64,000 nt of DNA from Lachnospiraceae bacterium (lineage in GTDB: Bacteria > Bacillota > Clostridia > Lachnospirales > Lachnospiraceae). The notes under the pieces were generated by a model. That model saw only the letters and a list, made by a program, of their open reading frames with translations, had not been told where the DNA came from and did not search any database. The stretch lies in assembly GCA_022652545.1 (NCBI GenBank), contig JALCRM010000001.1:372001-436000 (forward strand), given 5' to 3'. Shown piece by piece: positions 1-8,049 of this stretch; positions within the stretch are counted from its first letter, which is position 1; each line of letters starts with the position of its first letter. The translations under genes and the position numbers were made by a program.

Positions 1-206
1 CGGTGCGCAATCTGATCCGCGAGGGCAAGTCCCACCAGCTTCCCACCGTGATCCAGACCAACAGACAGATGGGGATGATCACGATGGATGAGGCGCTGAT
101 GGATCTTTTCCGCAAGGGCACCATCACTTCCGACGCGGCCATCCAGTTTGCGCAGGACCCCGATGCTCTTGCCCGCAATATCAAAAACGGCAATTTCGAG
201 ATCTGA
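1..206 (+). CDS. pilT: Type IV pilus retraction ATPase PilT, C-terminal fragment
   Basis: Only the last 68 or so residues are inside the window; the reading frame is open at the left edge, so the start lies upstream. The fragment begins with the sequence VRNLIREGK, followed by a Gln-rich stretch and the pair MGMITMDEAL, which match the C-terminal helical region of PilT family twitching ATPases, where the Ile-Arg-Glu-Gly-Lys element follows the nucleotide-binding core. PilT hydrolyses ATP at the inner face of the membrane to retract type IV pili. The Walker motifs are outside the window, so a related GspE/PilB-type ATPase cannot be fully excluded, but the tail fits PilT better. Proximity to dprA and yifB fits a DNA uptake context. 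Confidence 0.8.
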   Translation, partial: VRNLIREGKSHQLPTVIQTNRQMGMITMDEALMDLFRKGTITSDAAIQFAQDPDALARNIKNGNFEI

Positions 207-388
207 ATCTCTGATAATCTGATTTTTCTTGCAGCATACGGCATTTTTGAAGCTTTTCGGCCGCTTTCTTTTTCTGTATCCATATCGCAGGCATATTGCC
301 GCCGCAGCATTTCCGCGCTGTGACCGCGGCAGATCTTTCAGTCACATCTCCGGCATTCGCCGGCATCCATATTCAGGGAGGCACAGCT
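207..388 (+). other. Leader region of yifB with two GC hairpins
   Basis: A 180-base gap between pilT and yifB. It holds two short perfect hairpins, CCGCG/CGCGG at 313-329 and CCGGC-attc-GCCGG at 350-363, close upstream of the yifB ribosome site. There is no convincing terminator after pilT and no clear promoter. Confidence 0.35.
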
Positions 389-1945
389 ATGTTCAGCAGC
401 ATTACCACAGGTGCCGTTTTCGGCATCGAAAGTTTTCTCATGCAGGTCGAAACAGATATCACAGACGGTCTGCCTTCTTTTTCCATGGTCGGTTTTCTGA
501 GCGGCGAAGTAAAGGAAGCGGGGGAGAGGGTCCGCGTCGCGCTGCGCAATGCAGGTGCCGCGGTGCCGAACGTCCGCATCACCGTGAATTTTTCGCCTGC
601 CGATATCCAGAAACGCGGGATGGTCGTTGACCTTCCGGTGGCTGTCGGCATTCTGGCAGCCATGGACATTCTGCCGCAGCATTCGCTCCGGGGCATACTG
701 TTTGCCGGAGAACTCGGGCTGAACGGGGAAGTCAAGCCCGTGCGCGGCGTGCTGCCGATCGTCAGAAAGGCGGCCGGGAGCGGGATCACGACCTGTGTGC
801 TGCCTTTTGCCAATGCCGGGGAGGGGGCAGTCATACCGAATGTGAAGGTCGTCGGCATCCGGTCTCTGCGTCAGGTCATCCGCTATCTGCTGGAACCGGA
901 GGAGGGAAGGGACAGGCTGATCGAGCCCTCTCACGTCGATATCGATGCGCTTTTCCGGGATGCAGGCAGGGACAGCCGTTTTGACTTTGCGGACATCCAC
1001 GGACAGGACAGCGCGAAACGCGCACTGGAGGTGGCAGCGGCCGGCTTTCACAACACCCTGCTGATAGGCCCTCCTGGAAGCGGCAAGAGCATGCTGGCTA
1101 AACGTATGGCGGGCATCATGCCTCCCTTTACGCCCGAGGAGAGCATGGAAGTCTCTTCCATATACAGCGTGGCCGGTCTGCTGCCTCCGGGGCAGGCGCT
1201 CCTCACGCAGCGCCCGCTGCTTTCCCCGCACCACTCGATCACGCGCACGGCACTGGCGGGCGGGGGAGTCGTGCCGACACCCGGCGTGATCACCCTGGCG
1301 GACCGCGGTGTGCTGTTCCTGGATGAACTGCCGGAGTTCGGCAGGGAAAACCTGAATCTGCTGCGGCAGCCGCTGGAAGAGCGTGAGATCAGGATCTCCC
1401 GTATCAGCGGTACGTTCGTCTACCCGGCCAGATGCCTGGTGCTTGCCGCCATGAACCCCTGCCCGTGCGGCTACTACCCGGACCCGCAGAAATGCCGCTG
1501 CACGCAGGCGGAGATCGACAGGTACCAGTCGCGCATTTCGGGACCCATACTCGACAGGATCGATCTCTGTGCCGAAACGCCCCGCGTAAACGCAGACGCG
1601 CTGCTGCGCGGTAGGGAAGAAGAGCACAGTGCCGCTGTGCGGGAGCGTGTCATGAAAGCCAGGGGAATGCAGGAAGAGCGGTTTCGCGGCACGAACTTCC
1701 GCTACAATTCCGAAATGGACGCAGCAGCCGTGGAGAAATACTGTCCGCTCGGCAAGGAAGCGGCCCGCCTTATGAGGGACGTGTTCGAAAAACTGCAGCT
1801 GTCGGCCAGGGCATACCACAGGACGCTGAAGACGGCGCGTACGATCGCGGATCTGGAAGGCACCGACCGCATTACGGAGGACGATCTGGCGGAGGCGTTC
1901 GGCTACCGCGTAAACGAACACAGCCTGCGGAAGGCAGGTGCCTGA
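389..1945 (+). CDS. yifB: YifB/ComM family Mg-chelatase-like AAA+ ATPase
   Basis: A 518-residue protein of the usual family length. Three parts are visible: an N-terminal ChlI-like domain starting MFSSITTGAVFGIES, a central AAA+ module with Walker A GPPGSGKSML and Walker B GVLFLDELPEF, and the Cys-rich element MNPCPCGYYPDPQ with further cysteines (KCRC) before the SGPILDRID sensor region. Family knowledge: ComM is a hexameric helicase that promotes branch migration during natural transformation. The start at 389 is chosen because GGGAGG lies just upstream; an upstream in-frame start at 296 has no ribosome site. The gene is followed directly by dprA, the usual neighbour in Clostridia. Role in this organism is inferred. 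Confidence 0.93.
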   Translation: MFSSITTGAVFGIESFLMQVETDITDGLPSFSMVGFLSGEVKEAGERVRVALRNAGAAVPNVRITVNFSPADIQKRGMVVDLPVAVGILAAMDILPQHSLRGILFAGELGLNGEVKPVRGVLPIVRKAAGSGITTCVLPFANAGEGAVIPNVKVVGIRSLRQVIRYLLEPEEGRDRLIEPSHVDIDALFRDAGRDSRFDFADIHGQDSAKRALEVAAAGFHNTLLIGPPGSGKSMLAKRMAGIMPPFTPEESMEVSSIYSVAGLLPPGQALLTQRPLLSPHHSITRTALAGGGVVPTPGVITLADRGVLFLDELPEFGRENLNLLRQPLEEREIRISRISGTFVYPARCLVLAAMNPCPCGYYPDPQKCRCTQAEIDRYQSRISGPILDRIDLCAETPRVNADALLRGREEEHSAAVRERVMKARGMQEERFRGTNFRYNSEMDAAAVEKYCPLGKEAARLMRDVFEKLQLSARAYHRTLKTARTIADLEGTDRITEDDLAEAFGYRVNEHSLRKAGA

Positions 1946-2000
1946 AAGGAAGGGAAAAGTTAAAAATGCCGCTGATGCAGCATTTTCAAAACGAAGCGTC

Positions 2001-2020
2001 GGTGCCGATGCACCGGCTGC
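2001..2020 (+). repeat. Intercistronic leader element, copy upstream of dprA (hairpin I only)
   Basis: GGTGC-cgat-GCACC (2001-2014) followed by GGCTGC, 6 bases before the ATGGAGG ribosome site of dprA. The same 20-base module recurs before def (28709) and murD (46201) with U-A to U-G changes in the stem. Confidence 0.6.
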
Positions 2021-2035
2021 ACGATGGAGGTAAAT

Positions 2036-3265
2036 ATGGATATTTATGCATGCTGGCTTTCGCAGGTGCGCGGTCTGGGGAAAGCAACGATCCTTGCACT
2101 GCGGGAGGAGTGGATGACCCGGACGGGAAGAGAGGGAAGAGATTTTGCGGAGGACATACGAAAGATGTCGGAGAGCGAACTACGGGAGCTGTGTGCCTGC
2201 ACTTTCGGAAAAGACGCAGGCGGCGGAGAGGAAGCGGAAACGGCAGCCGGCAGGATATCAGCGGCGGACGAAAAGGACGGAAAGAGCGGAAAGGTATACG
2301 CAATGCTGATGAGCGCCAGAAAGGAGAAGGAAGGGGAAGCCGCTGCCCTTGCAGAAGCCGCAGACGTCCGTTTCCTGTCTTTCGATGACCCGGAGTTTCC
2401 GGACAGACTGCGCAGCATTCCGAGGCCGCCGTACGGACTGTATGTGCGGGGACGGGTACCGGACAGCAGCAGGCCGACATGTGCGGTCATCGGCGCGCGC
2501 ATGGCCTCGGCATACGGCAGGGAGCAGGCGAGGGCTTTCGGAAAGGCCCTCGCCGATGCCGGGATCCCGACAGTGAGCGGAATGGCCCGCGGCGTAGACG
2601 GCATAGCGCAGCGGGCGGCAACGGAAGCGGGAGGATGCTCGTATGCGGTGCTCGGTTGCGGTGCGGATATCTGTTATCCGCAGGAGAACGCTGACCTGTA
2701 TATCGGTCTACTGCGGCATGGCGGGATTCTTTCGGAGTATCCGCCAGGCACTAAAGCGGAAGCCAGGCTCTTTCCGGACCGCAACAGGATCATCTCCGGG
2801 CTGTCGGACACAGTTCTCGTCATTGAAGCCCGGGAACGCAGCGGCACGCTGATCACAGTGGATGCCGCGCTGGAACAGGGCAGGGAGATCGCGGCAGTGC
2901 CGGGCAGGGTCTCCGACGCGCTCAGCTGCGGCTGCAACAGGCTGATCCGGCAGGGAGCGGCCATCGCGACCTGCCCGGACGATGTGATCGAGATGCTGCT
3001 GGGGGTACACAGGCGCAGCCAGGGAGAGGACCGCACTTATACGCGCGGCGAACTGGCTGCCGCGGATCTTCAGGAGCCGGAGCGCACGCTTTATGAGATC
3101 ACAGGGGAGAAGGATTTCTGTGATACCCAGTACCTGCTGGACCGGTTTGAAGAGAAGCGCGGTCATGCACTGCGGGGCGCGGACATCCTACGCTTCATGA
3201 CGATGCTGACAGTCAAAGGACTGGTCGGGGAAGCCGGGACCGGGATCTACAGCCGGATCCTGTAA
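2036..3265 (+). CDS. dprA: DNA-processing protein DprA
   Basis: A 409-residue DprA/Smf protein. It loads RecA onto incoming single-stranded DNA in the cytoplasm. The N-terminal SAM-like region is followed by the Rossmann core with AVIGARMASAYG, TVSGMARGVDGIAQ, AVLGCGADICYP, the FPDRNRIISGLSD block and the ARERSGTLITVDAALEQGR block, all hallmark DprA segments, and a C-terminal winged-helix-like domain that ends at GIYSRIL. The ATG at 2036 is preceded by GGAGG at 2026-2030; an in-frame ATG at 2024 overlaps that ribosome site and is less likely. The gap from yifB contains a weak hairpin (AAAATGC/GCATTTT near 1963-1988) and a leader element shared with other genes. Confidence 0.95.
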   Translation: MDIYACWLSQVRGLGKATILALREEWMTRTGREGRDFAEDIRKMSESELRELCACTFGKDAGGGEEAETAAGRISAADEKDGKSGKVYAMLMSARKEKEGEAAALAEAADVRFLSFDDPEFPDRLRSIPRPPYGLYVRGRVPDSSRPTCAVIGARMASAYGREQARAFGKALADAGIPTVSGMARGVDGIAQRAATEAGGCSYAVLGCGADICYPQENADLYIGLLRHGGILSEYPPGTKAEARLFPDRNRIISGLSDTVLVIEARERSGTLITVDAALEQGREIAAVPGRVSDALSCGCNRLIRQGAAIATCPDDVIEMLLGVHRRSQGEDRTYTRGELAAADLQEPERTLYEITGEKDFCDTQYLLDRFEEKRGHALRGADILRFMTMLTVKGLVGEAGTGIYSRIL

Positions 3266-3300
3266 TACGGCCGGAAGCGCCGGCCGGCGGAAAGGTGTGC

Positions 3301-3330
3301 TTGACAACCGGCTCCGGTTTCCATTATTAT
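3301..3330 (+). promoter_or_regulatory. Promoter of the riboswitch-oad unit
   Basis: TTGACA at 3301-3306 and TATTAT at 3325-3330 with an 18-base spacer (or TTATTA at 17). The predicted start falls a few bases before the riboswitch P1 helix, which supports an independent transcription unit. Confidence 0.75.
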
Positions 3331-3341
3331 TTGAACTATCG

Positions 3342-3485
3342 ATAAAAGGGAGTAGCTGACTGCATGAAAATGCAGTGTCCGGATGCGACATACCCGGTGT
3401 AAAATCACCCGAATCCGGCCAGGAAGGCAACCTGTGGCAAGACTTTTATTACGGCGTCAGGCTGTAATAGAAGTCTTGTTTTTTT
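3342..3485 (+). ncRNA. yybP-ykoY (Mn2+) riboswitch with intrinsic terminator
   Basis: Seen: P1 is ATAAAAG (3342-3348) with CTTTTAT (3443-3449); it is followed by the invariant-looking loop GGAGTAGC and closed by GCAAGA, both identical to the core of known yybP-ykoY aptamers. P2 is ACTGCAT-GAAA-ATGCAGT; P3 is CCGGAT/ATCCGG with an inner loop and GGTG/CACC tip; P4 is CAGG/CCTG. The terminator CAAGACTTTTATTAC (3438-3452) with GTAATAGAAGTCTTG (3464-3478), 15 pairs with one U-G, is followed by seven T. The 3' strand of P1 lies inside the 5' arm of the terminator, so aptamer folding and termination exclude each other: ligand should turn expression on. Family knowledge: this class binds Mn2+. The downstream genes are unusual for it. 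Confidence 0.87.
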
Positions 3486-3496
3486 AGAACCGGAAG

Positions 3497-3536
3497 CAGT
3501 GCCGGAGAACGACTTCGGCCGCACGGTTTACGGAGG
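3497..3536 (+). repeat. Intercistronic leader element, copy upstream of the decarboxylase beta gene
   Basis: GTGCCGGAGAACG...CGGCCGCA followed by CGGAGG. It aligns closely with the leader before hisS (15408-15435), including the shared stretches GTGCCGGAGA and CGGCCGC. It sits between the riboswitch terminator and the start codon. Confidence 0.55.
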
Positions 3537-3542
3537 TGCAAT

Positions 3543-4685
3543 ATGCAGGAACTGAGCAGTCTGTTCGGAAACATAACCAACACGACCTGGCAGATGGCTG
3601 TCATGTGGCTGATCGGCGGCATGATGATCTATCTGGGGATCGAAAAGAAGATGGAGCCCACGCTCCTCATTCCCATGGGGTTCGGCGCCATTCTGGTCAA
3701 TCTGCCGCAGTCGGGCGCAGTGACGCAGACGATCAACAGCGCCGTACAGGAAGGCCCCCTGAATTTTCTTTTCAGGGCCGGCATTTCCAATCAGATCTTT
3801 CTGCTGCTGCTGTTCGTCGGCATCGGCGCAATGATCGATTTTACGCCGCTCCTTGCCGCGCCGCAGATGATGCTCTTCGGAGCCGCGGCGCAGTTCGGTA
3901 TTTTCTTCACGCTGAGTCTTGCCACGCTGTTCGGCTTCAGCCTCCAGGATGCGGCTTCGGTCGGCATTATCGGCGCAGCGGACGGGCCGACATCGATCTT
4001 TGTTGCCAACTACTACAATTCAAAATATCTGGGCGCCATCATTGTGGCGGCATATTCGTACATGGCGCTGGTCCCGATCATTCAGCCGCCTGTTATCCGC
4101 CTCGTCACGACGAAGAAGGAGCGGATGATCCATATGTCCTACAATCCGCGCAGCGTTTCAAAGAAAGCCAAGATCCTGTTCCCCATCCTGATCACCATCG
4201 TGGCCGGCCTTGTGGCTCCCAACAGCGTGGCGCTGGTCGGTTTCCTGATGTTCGGCAACCTGATCCGTGCATGCGGCGTGCTGGATTCTCTGTCGGAGAC
4301 CGCGCAGGGGGCACTGGCCAATCTGATCACTCTGCTGCTCGGCATCACGGTGGCTTCCCAGATGCGTGCGGAAGATTTCCTTACGGCGCGCACGCTGCTG
4401 ATCCTCTGCCTGGGGATGGTCGCATTTATCTTTGACACGGTCGGCGGAGTACTGTTTGCCAAGATCATGAACCTGTTTCTTCCCAAACAGAAAAAGATCA
4501 ATCCCATGATCGGTGCCTGCGGCATTTCTGCTTTTCCGATGTCCGCGCGCGTCATTACGCAGATGGGACTGAAAGAGGACCCTACGAATGTACTGATCAT
4601 GCAGGCGACCGGCGTCAATGTATCCGGACAGATCGCCTCGGTCATCGCCGGCGGGCTGCTGCTCACACTGATTCCGAAGCTTTAA
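3543..4685 (+). CDS. Sodium ion-translocating decarboxylase, beta subunit (OadB/GcdB/MmdB family)
   Basis: A 380-residue, strongly hydrophobic protein with about nine to eleven membrane segments. Diagnostic motifs are GIIGAADGPT (141-150, with Asp147 of the ion and carboxylate site) and NPMIGACGISAFPMSARV (320-337), the second re-entrant element. In the family this subunit decarboxylates carboxybiotin on the partner subunit and exports two Na+ ions. Catalytic residues look intact, so a functional pump is expected. Which acyl substrate is used (oxaloacetate, glutaconyl-CoA, methylmalonyl-CoA) depends on an alpha subunit, and none is encoded here. Start ATG 3543 has GGAGG eight bases upstream. 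Expression is placed under the Mn2+-type riboswitch at 3342-3485. Confidence 0.93.
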   Translation: MQELSSLFGNITNTTWQMAVMWLIGGMMIYLGIEKKMEPTLLIPMGFGAILVNLPQSGAVTQTINSAVQEGPLNFLFRAGISNQIFLLLLFVGIGAMIDFTPLLAAPQMMLFGAAAQFGIFFTLSLATLFGFSLQDAASVGIIGAADGPTSIFVANYYNSKYLGAIIVAAYSYMALVPIIQPPVIRLVTTKKERMIHMSYNPRSVSKKAKILFPILITIVAGLVAPNSVALVGFLMFGNLIRACGVLDSLSETAQGALANLITLLLGITVASQMRAEDFLTARTLLILCLGMVAFIFDTVGGVLFAKIMNLFLPKQKKINPMIGACGISAFPMSARVITQMGLKEDPTNVLIMQATGVNVSGQIASVIAGGLLLTLIPKL

Positions 4686-4758
4686 TGTGTTTTGACGCGT
4701 TCCCGGTGTTTCTGCCGGGACAGAATACGGGGATCACGGATCCCCCGGGGAGGTATAT

Positions 4759-4923
4759 ATGTCAGTATTCATGGAATCGCTCAGAGTCATGGGATTCGGC
4801 ATGCTCGGTATTTTTACCGTTGCGGTCGTGCTGATGCTTATCATGTTTGCGATCACAAAACTTTTTCCGGCCGGCAGGGAAAATGAACAGGCCGGCGGAG
4901 ACAGCTCCGCGGACGACGACTGA
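4759..4923 (+). CDS. Small OadG-like gamma subunit of the decarboxylase pump
   Basis: A 54-residue protein, MSVFMESLRVMGFGMLGIF and on, with one membrane helix (about residues 11-34) and an acidic tail AGGDSSADDD. The sequence GFGMLGIFTVAVVLMLIM resembles the single-span OadG/MmdC gamma chain that ties the carboxyltransferase to the beta subunit. It follows the beta gene after 73 bases and has a GGGGAGG ribosome site. It is shorter than many gamma chains and lacks the long Pro/Ala linker and His-rich end found in enterobacterial OadG. Followed at once by a strong terminator, so the pair is a two-gene unit without alpha or biotin carrier. Confidence 0.72.
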   Translation: MSVFMESLRVMGFGMLGIFTVAVVLMLIMFAITKLFPAGRENEQAGGDSSADDD

Positions 4924-4950
4924 AGCGTCCGCTGTGTTCGGATATCCGGT

Positions 4951-4980
4951 CCCGGGGCCATGCGGCCCCGGGATTTTTTT
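4951..4980 (+). terminator. Intrinsic terminator of the beta-gamma unit
   Basis: Perfect nine-pair GC stem CCCGGGGCC-atgc-GGCCCCGGG (4951-4972), then ATTTTTTT. Confidence 0.92.
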
Positions 4981-5087
4981 GCGGCCGGCGGGCCGGGCAC
5001 CTCTGCGGTGAATAATCTGACTCTGCAGTATTTTAATTAAAGGAGATTTTGTATCGAAAAACAGCCAATGTGAACAGGGCGCACAGA

Positions 5088-5116
5088 TTGAATTGGCATA
5101 GACCTTGTGGTAAATT
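5088..5116 (+). promoter_or_regulatory. Probable ech-hyp operon promoter
   Basis: TTGAAT at 5088-5093, 17-base spacer, TAAATT at 5111-5116 with an extended -10 TGg just before it. A strong AAAGGAG ribosome-like site at 5039-5045 precedes it without a clear gene. Confidence 0.5.
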
Positions 5117-5157
5117 TAAGGCAATCGTTCTTTCCAACTTTGGGAGGGAGTAGTGCT

Positions 5158-7113
5158 ATGCCCATCATTGAGTTCCTTATATTTTTCCCATTCCTTGCTG
5201 CCATCGTTCTGATGTTCATGAAAGAACCTACGGGAAAACGCGCTGCCTTTGCAACCTGCTGCAGTATCGCCATCATGGCGGTATGTATCGTACTGGCTGT
5301 GGAAGTGTGGGGCGGCATGACGCTGCCGGGCGCTGAAGGCAGTGCGAACGTGTTCCTCGTGGATCCGGAACTGTTCAACCTGCTGATCACGGCGGGCGAA
5401 GCTTTTCTGATGTGCCTGGTGATCTATTACGGCATCAGATACAGGAAGTATTACGTCATCCTGCTCTCGGCAGGGCAGACGATCCCGGTGCTGTGGCTCG
5501 ACCTTACAGGCAAAACATCTGCCGCGGCCGCAGGACAGACGTATCTGCGGATCGATAACCTTACGGTGATGATGTGCCTGATCGTCGGTATCGTCGGCGG
5601 ACTGATCTGCATCTATGCCAATGGCTACATCAAGGACTATCACAACCATCATACGGAGTTTCCGAAGCGCTCCAACTGGTTCATGGCCATGCTCTTTGTT
5701 TTTCTGGGTGCCATGTTCGGCCTTCTGTTTTCGGACAACCTCGGCTGGCTCTATTTCTTCTGGGAGATCACGAGCATCTGCTCGTTCCTGCTGATCGGCT
5801 ACAACAAGCTGCCCGTTTCCATCAACAACTCGTTCCGTGCCTTGTGGATGAACCTGCTGGGCGGCTGCGGTTTTGCGGCTGCGATCCTGTATTTGGTGCT
5901 CAATCTGAACATCATCTCGCTTTCCCAGCTCCTGACCTTCAGCGGGGAAAAAGAGATCGTGCTGATCCCCGTCATCCTGCTGGCGTTCGCCGCACTTACC
6001 AAAAGTGCGCAGATGCCTTTCAACGGATGGCTGCTGGGAGCCATGGTCGCGCCCACACCGACTTCCGCACTGCTGCACAGTGCCACGATGGTCAAGGCCG
6101 GCGTCTATCTGCTGATCCGGCTGGCCCCTCTCATGAGCGGCACCCTGGCCGGCCTCATGGTCACTACGGTCGGCGGCTTTACGTTCTTTGCCGCTTCGCT
6201 CATCGCGATCACCCGCAGCGACGGCAAGGGCGTCCTCGCTTATTCGACGATCTCCAACCTGGGACTTATCGCGGCCTGCGCCGGGATCGGCCTGCCTGAA
6301 TCCGTCTGGGCCGGTACGATGCTCATCCTGTTCCATGCCGTTTCAAAATCCCTGATGTTCCTGACCGTCGGCGCCGTGGAAAATGCCACGGGCAGCCGCA
6401 ACATCGAAGATATGACCGGTCTTGTGGTGCGTATGCCCAAGATGGCTGCCGCCATGATCATAGGTATCTGCGGTATGTCTCTGGCACCTTTCGGAATGCT
6501 GGTCGCTAAGTGGGCAGCCCTGAAGTCCTTCGTCGATGCACGCAACGTCCTGATGATCCTGTTCCTGGCGTTCGGCAGTGCCTCCACGACGTTCTACTGG
6601 GTCAAGTGGCTGGGCAAGCTGTTCGCGGTCGTACACCATCAGGATCCTCTGCCGGATACGGTACACCGCGGAGAATGGGCAGCCATTATTCCGCTTTCCG
6701 CACTGGTTGTGGCGATGATGTTCCTTTTCCCTGTCATATCCCAGTATGTCATTATCCCGGTCCTTGCACAGATGTTCGGGGAGAAGATCAGTTCCGTCAT
6801 CAGCCAGGGTGATATGGCCATTATGATCGTCATGCTGGTAATGATTGCGGTGCTGCCGATCGCTCTGCGGCTGGTGAACAAGATCAGGCAGGATGCCAAA
6901 GACAAAGAGACGCTGGTCTACATGAACGGCGCAAACAGCGGTGACGACCGCCATTTCATCAATTCTCTCGGAGAGCAGGAAAGCGATTCCATGAGCAACT
7001 GGTATATGGCGAACTGGTTCTCGGCTGAAAAGATCATGAAGCCCTGCCTGGCAATATCCTCGTTCATGATCATACTTTTCCTGATCTGGGCGATCACAGG
7101 AGGTGCTATCTGA
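5158..7113 (+). CDS. echA: Ech hydrogenase subunit A (NuoL-like ion-pumping subunit)
   Basis: A 651-residue integral membrane protein with about 15 or more helices, in the NuoL/NuoM/MrpA antiporter family. The block NGWLLGAMVAPTPTSALLHS (near residues 303-322) followed by TMVKAGVYLLIRLAP is the classic channel motif, with the Lys of MVKAG and the Lys of ALTKSAQMPF in the predicted ion path. In Ech complexes this subunit carries out ion translocation coupled to ferredoxin-driven H2 formation. The ATG at 5158 is preceded by GGGAGGG; a GTG at 5107 in the same frame lacks a ribosome site. First gene of a six-subunit set; its stop overlaps the echB start by one base. Confidence 0.92.
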   Translation: MPIIEFLIFFPFLAAIVLMFMKEPTGKRAAFATCCSIAIMAVCIVLAVEVWGGMTLPGAEGSANVFLVDPELFNLLITAGEAFLMCLVIYYGIRYRKYYVILLSAGQTIPVLWLDLTGKTSAAAAGQTYLRIDNLTVMMCLIVGIVGGLICIYANGYIKDYHNHHTEFPKRSNWFMAMLFVFLGAMFGLLFSDNLGWLYFFWEITSICSFLLIGYNKLPVSINNSFRALWMNLLGGCGFAAAILYLVLNLNIISLSQLLTFSGEKEIVLIPVILLAFAALTKSAQMPFNGWLLGAMVAPTPTSALLHSATMVKAGVYLLIRLAPLMSGTLAGLMVTTVGGFTFFAASLIAITRSDGKGVLAYSTISNLGLIAACAGIGLPESVWAGTMLILFHAVSKSLMFLTVGAVENATGSRNIEDMTGLVVRMPKMAAAMIIGICGMSLAPFGMLVAKWAALKSFVDARNVLMILFLAFGSASTTFYWVKWLGKLFAVVHHQDPLPDTVHRGEWAAIIPLSALVVAMMFLFPVISQYVIIPVLAQMFGEKISSVISQGDMAIMIVMLVMIAVLPIALRLVNKIRQDAKDKETLVYMNGANSGDDRHFINSLGEQESDSMSNWYMANWFSAEKIMKPCLAISSFMIILFLIWAITGGAI

Positions 7114-7979
7114 TGAATGCATACATACTTGGAGCAGTCTTCATCGTTGCGGCGCCACTCCTCGGCGGCCTGCTGAGCGGCCTGGACCGTGTTTTTGCAG
7201 CCCGCATGCAGGGCAGGCAGGGCCCACCCGTCGTGCAGCCTTTTTATGATCTGAGCAAACTGTTTCAGAAGCGCGCAAATATCGTGAACAGATATCAGGC
7301 GCTGCTGGTGTTCGGACATCTTGTTTTTGCAGCTTTCACAGCCTTCATGATCTTTTCCGGCGGAGATATTCTGCTGACACTGTTCTGCCTGACCCTGAGC
7401 GAGGTCTTCCTCTGCATGACAGCCAGCAGCGCCAACGGCCCCTACAGTTCGATGAGCTCACAGCGCGAACTGATGCAGATCATGTGCGTGGAGCCGATGC
7501 TCCTGCTCATGGCGATCGGATACTATCTGGCGACGGGAAGCTTCATGATCAGCGATTTCCTCAAGGCGGACACACCTGCCATTGTGAAGATGCCCGGATT
7601 CTTTGTCGGTTTCCTTGTCATCCTGATCGTGGAGCTGCGCAAATCGCCGTTTGACATCAGCAGTTCGCACCACGCCCACCAGGAAATGGTCAAAGGTATC
7701 ACGACCGATATTTCCGGAAATATCATGGGCATGTCGGAACTGGCGGAATGGTATGAAGTTGCCATCATGTTTGCCTTTTCCGGTCTGTTTTTCATCGACA
7801 GGCATCCGATCTCCATCCTGTTCGTAGTGCTGGCCGCGCTTGCCGTTTTCTTTTTCGAGAATCTGGTGGACAACGTGTTCCCCAGGGTGAAGTGGGAGAT
7901 CATGTTCCGCGTGTGCTGGGGCGTTTCTTTCGTCGCAGGCGGCGCGAACCTGTTTTTCCTGCTCATGATGCAAAAGTGA
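7113..7979 (+). CDS. echB: Ech hydrogenase subunit B (NuoH-like membrane anchor)
   Basis: A 288-residue membrane protein of the NuoH/HycD/EchB family with about eight helices. The conserved segment near residues 22-50 (DRVFAARMQGRQGPPVVQPF) and the LRKSPFDISSSHHAHQEMV segment with its acidic and His residues correspond to the NuoH quinone-site loops, used in hydrogenases to join the membrane arm to the soluble arm. Translationally coupled to echA through TGATG, with AGGAGG nine bases upstream inside echA. A perfect hairpin lies in the 70-base gap to echC. Confidence 0.93.
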   Translation: MNAYILGAVFIVAAPLLGGLLSGLDRVFAARMQGRQGPPVVQPFYDLSKLFQKRANIVNRYQALLVFGHLVFAAFTAFMIFSGGDILLTLFCLTLSEVFLCMTASSANGPYSSMSSQRELMQIMCVEPMLLLMAIGYYLATGSFMISDFLKADTPAIVKMPGFFVGFLVILIVELRKSPFDISSSHHAHQEMVKGITTDISGNIMGMSELAEWYEVAIMFAFSGLFFIDRHPISILFVVLAALAVFFFENLVDNVFPRVKWEIMFRVCWGVSFVAGGANLFFLLMMQK

Positions 7980-8010
7980 CGCTGACGCGGTTCAAGGCGG
8001 ACTGCATAAA

Positions 8011-8031
8011 CCCTGCGCGTTCAGCGCAGGG
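8011..8031 (+). repeat. Hairpin in the echB-echC gap, just before the echC ribosome site
   Basis: Perfect eight-pair stem CCCTGCGC-gttca-GCGCAGGG with no T-run, two bases before ACGGAGG. It is placed like the leader hairpins before echE, murD and ychF, but has its own sequence. It may protect or segment the operon transcript. Confidence 0.6.
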
Positions 8032-8049
8032 AACGGAGGCTTTACAACT

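Noticed and set aside
338-1921. A 527-codon antisense frame under yifB
   Set aside because: Shadow of a conserved gene with complete Walker motifs on the plus strand.
5039-5153. Possible 34-residue leader peptide starting TTG 5049 after AAAGGAG, upstream of echA
   Set aside because: The start is only three bases from the ribosome-like site and the promoter for ech seems to lie inside it; no recognisable peptide. Worth remembering because the unused AAAGGAG is perfect.
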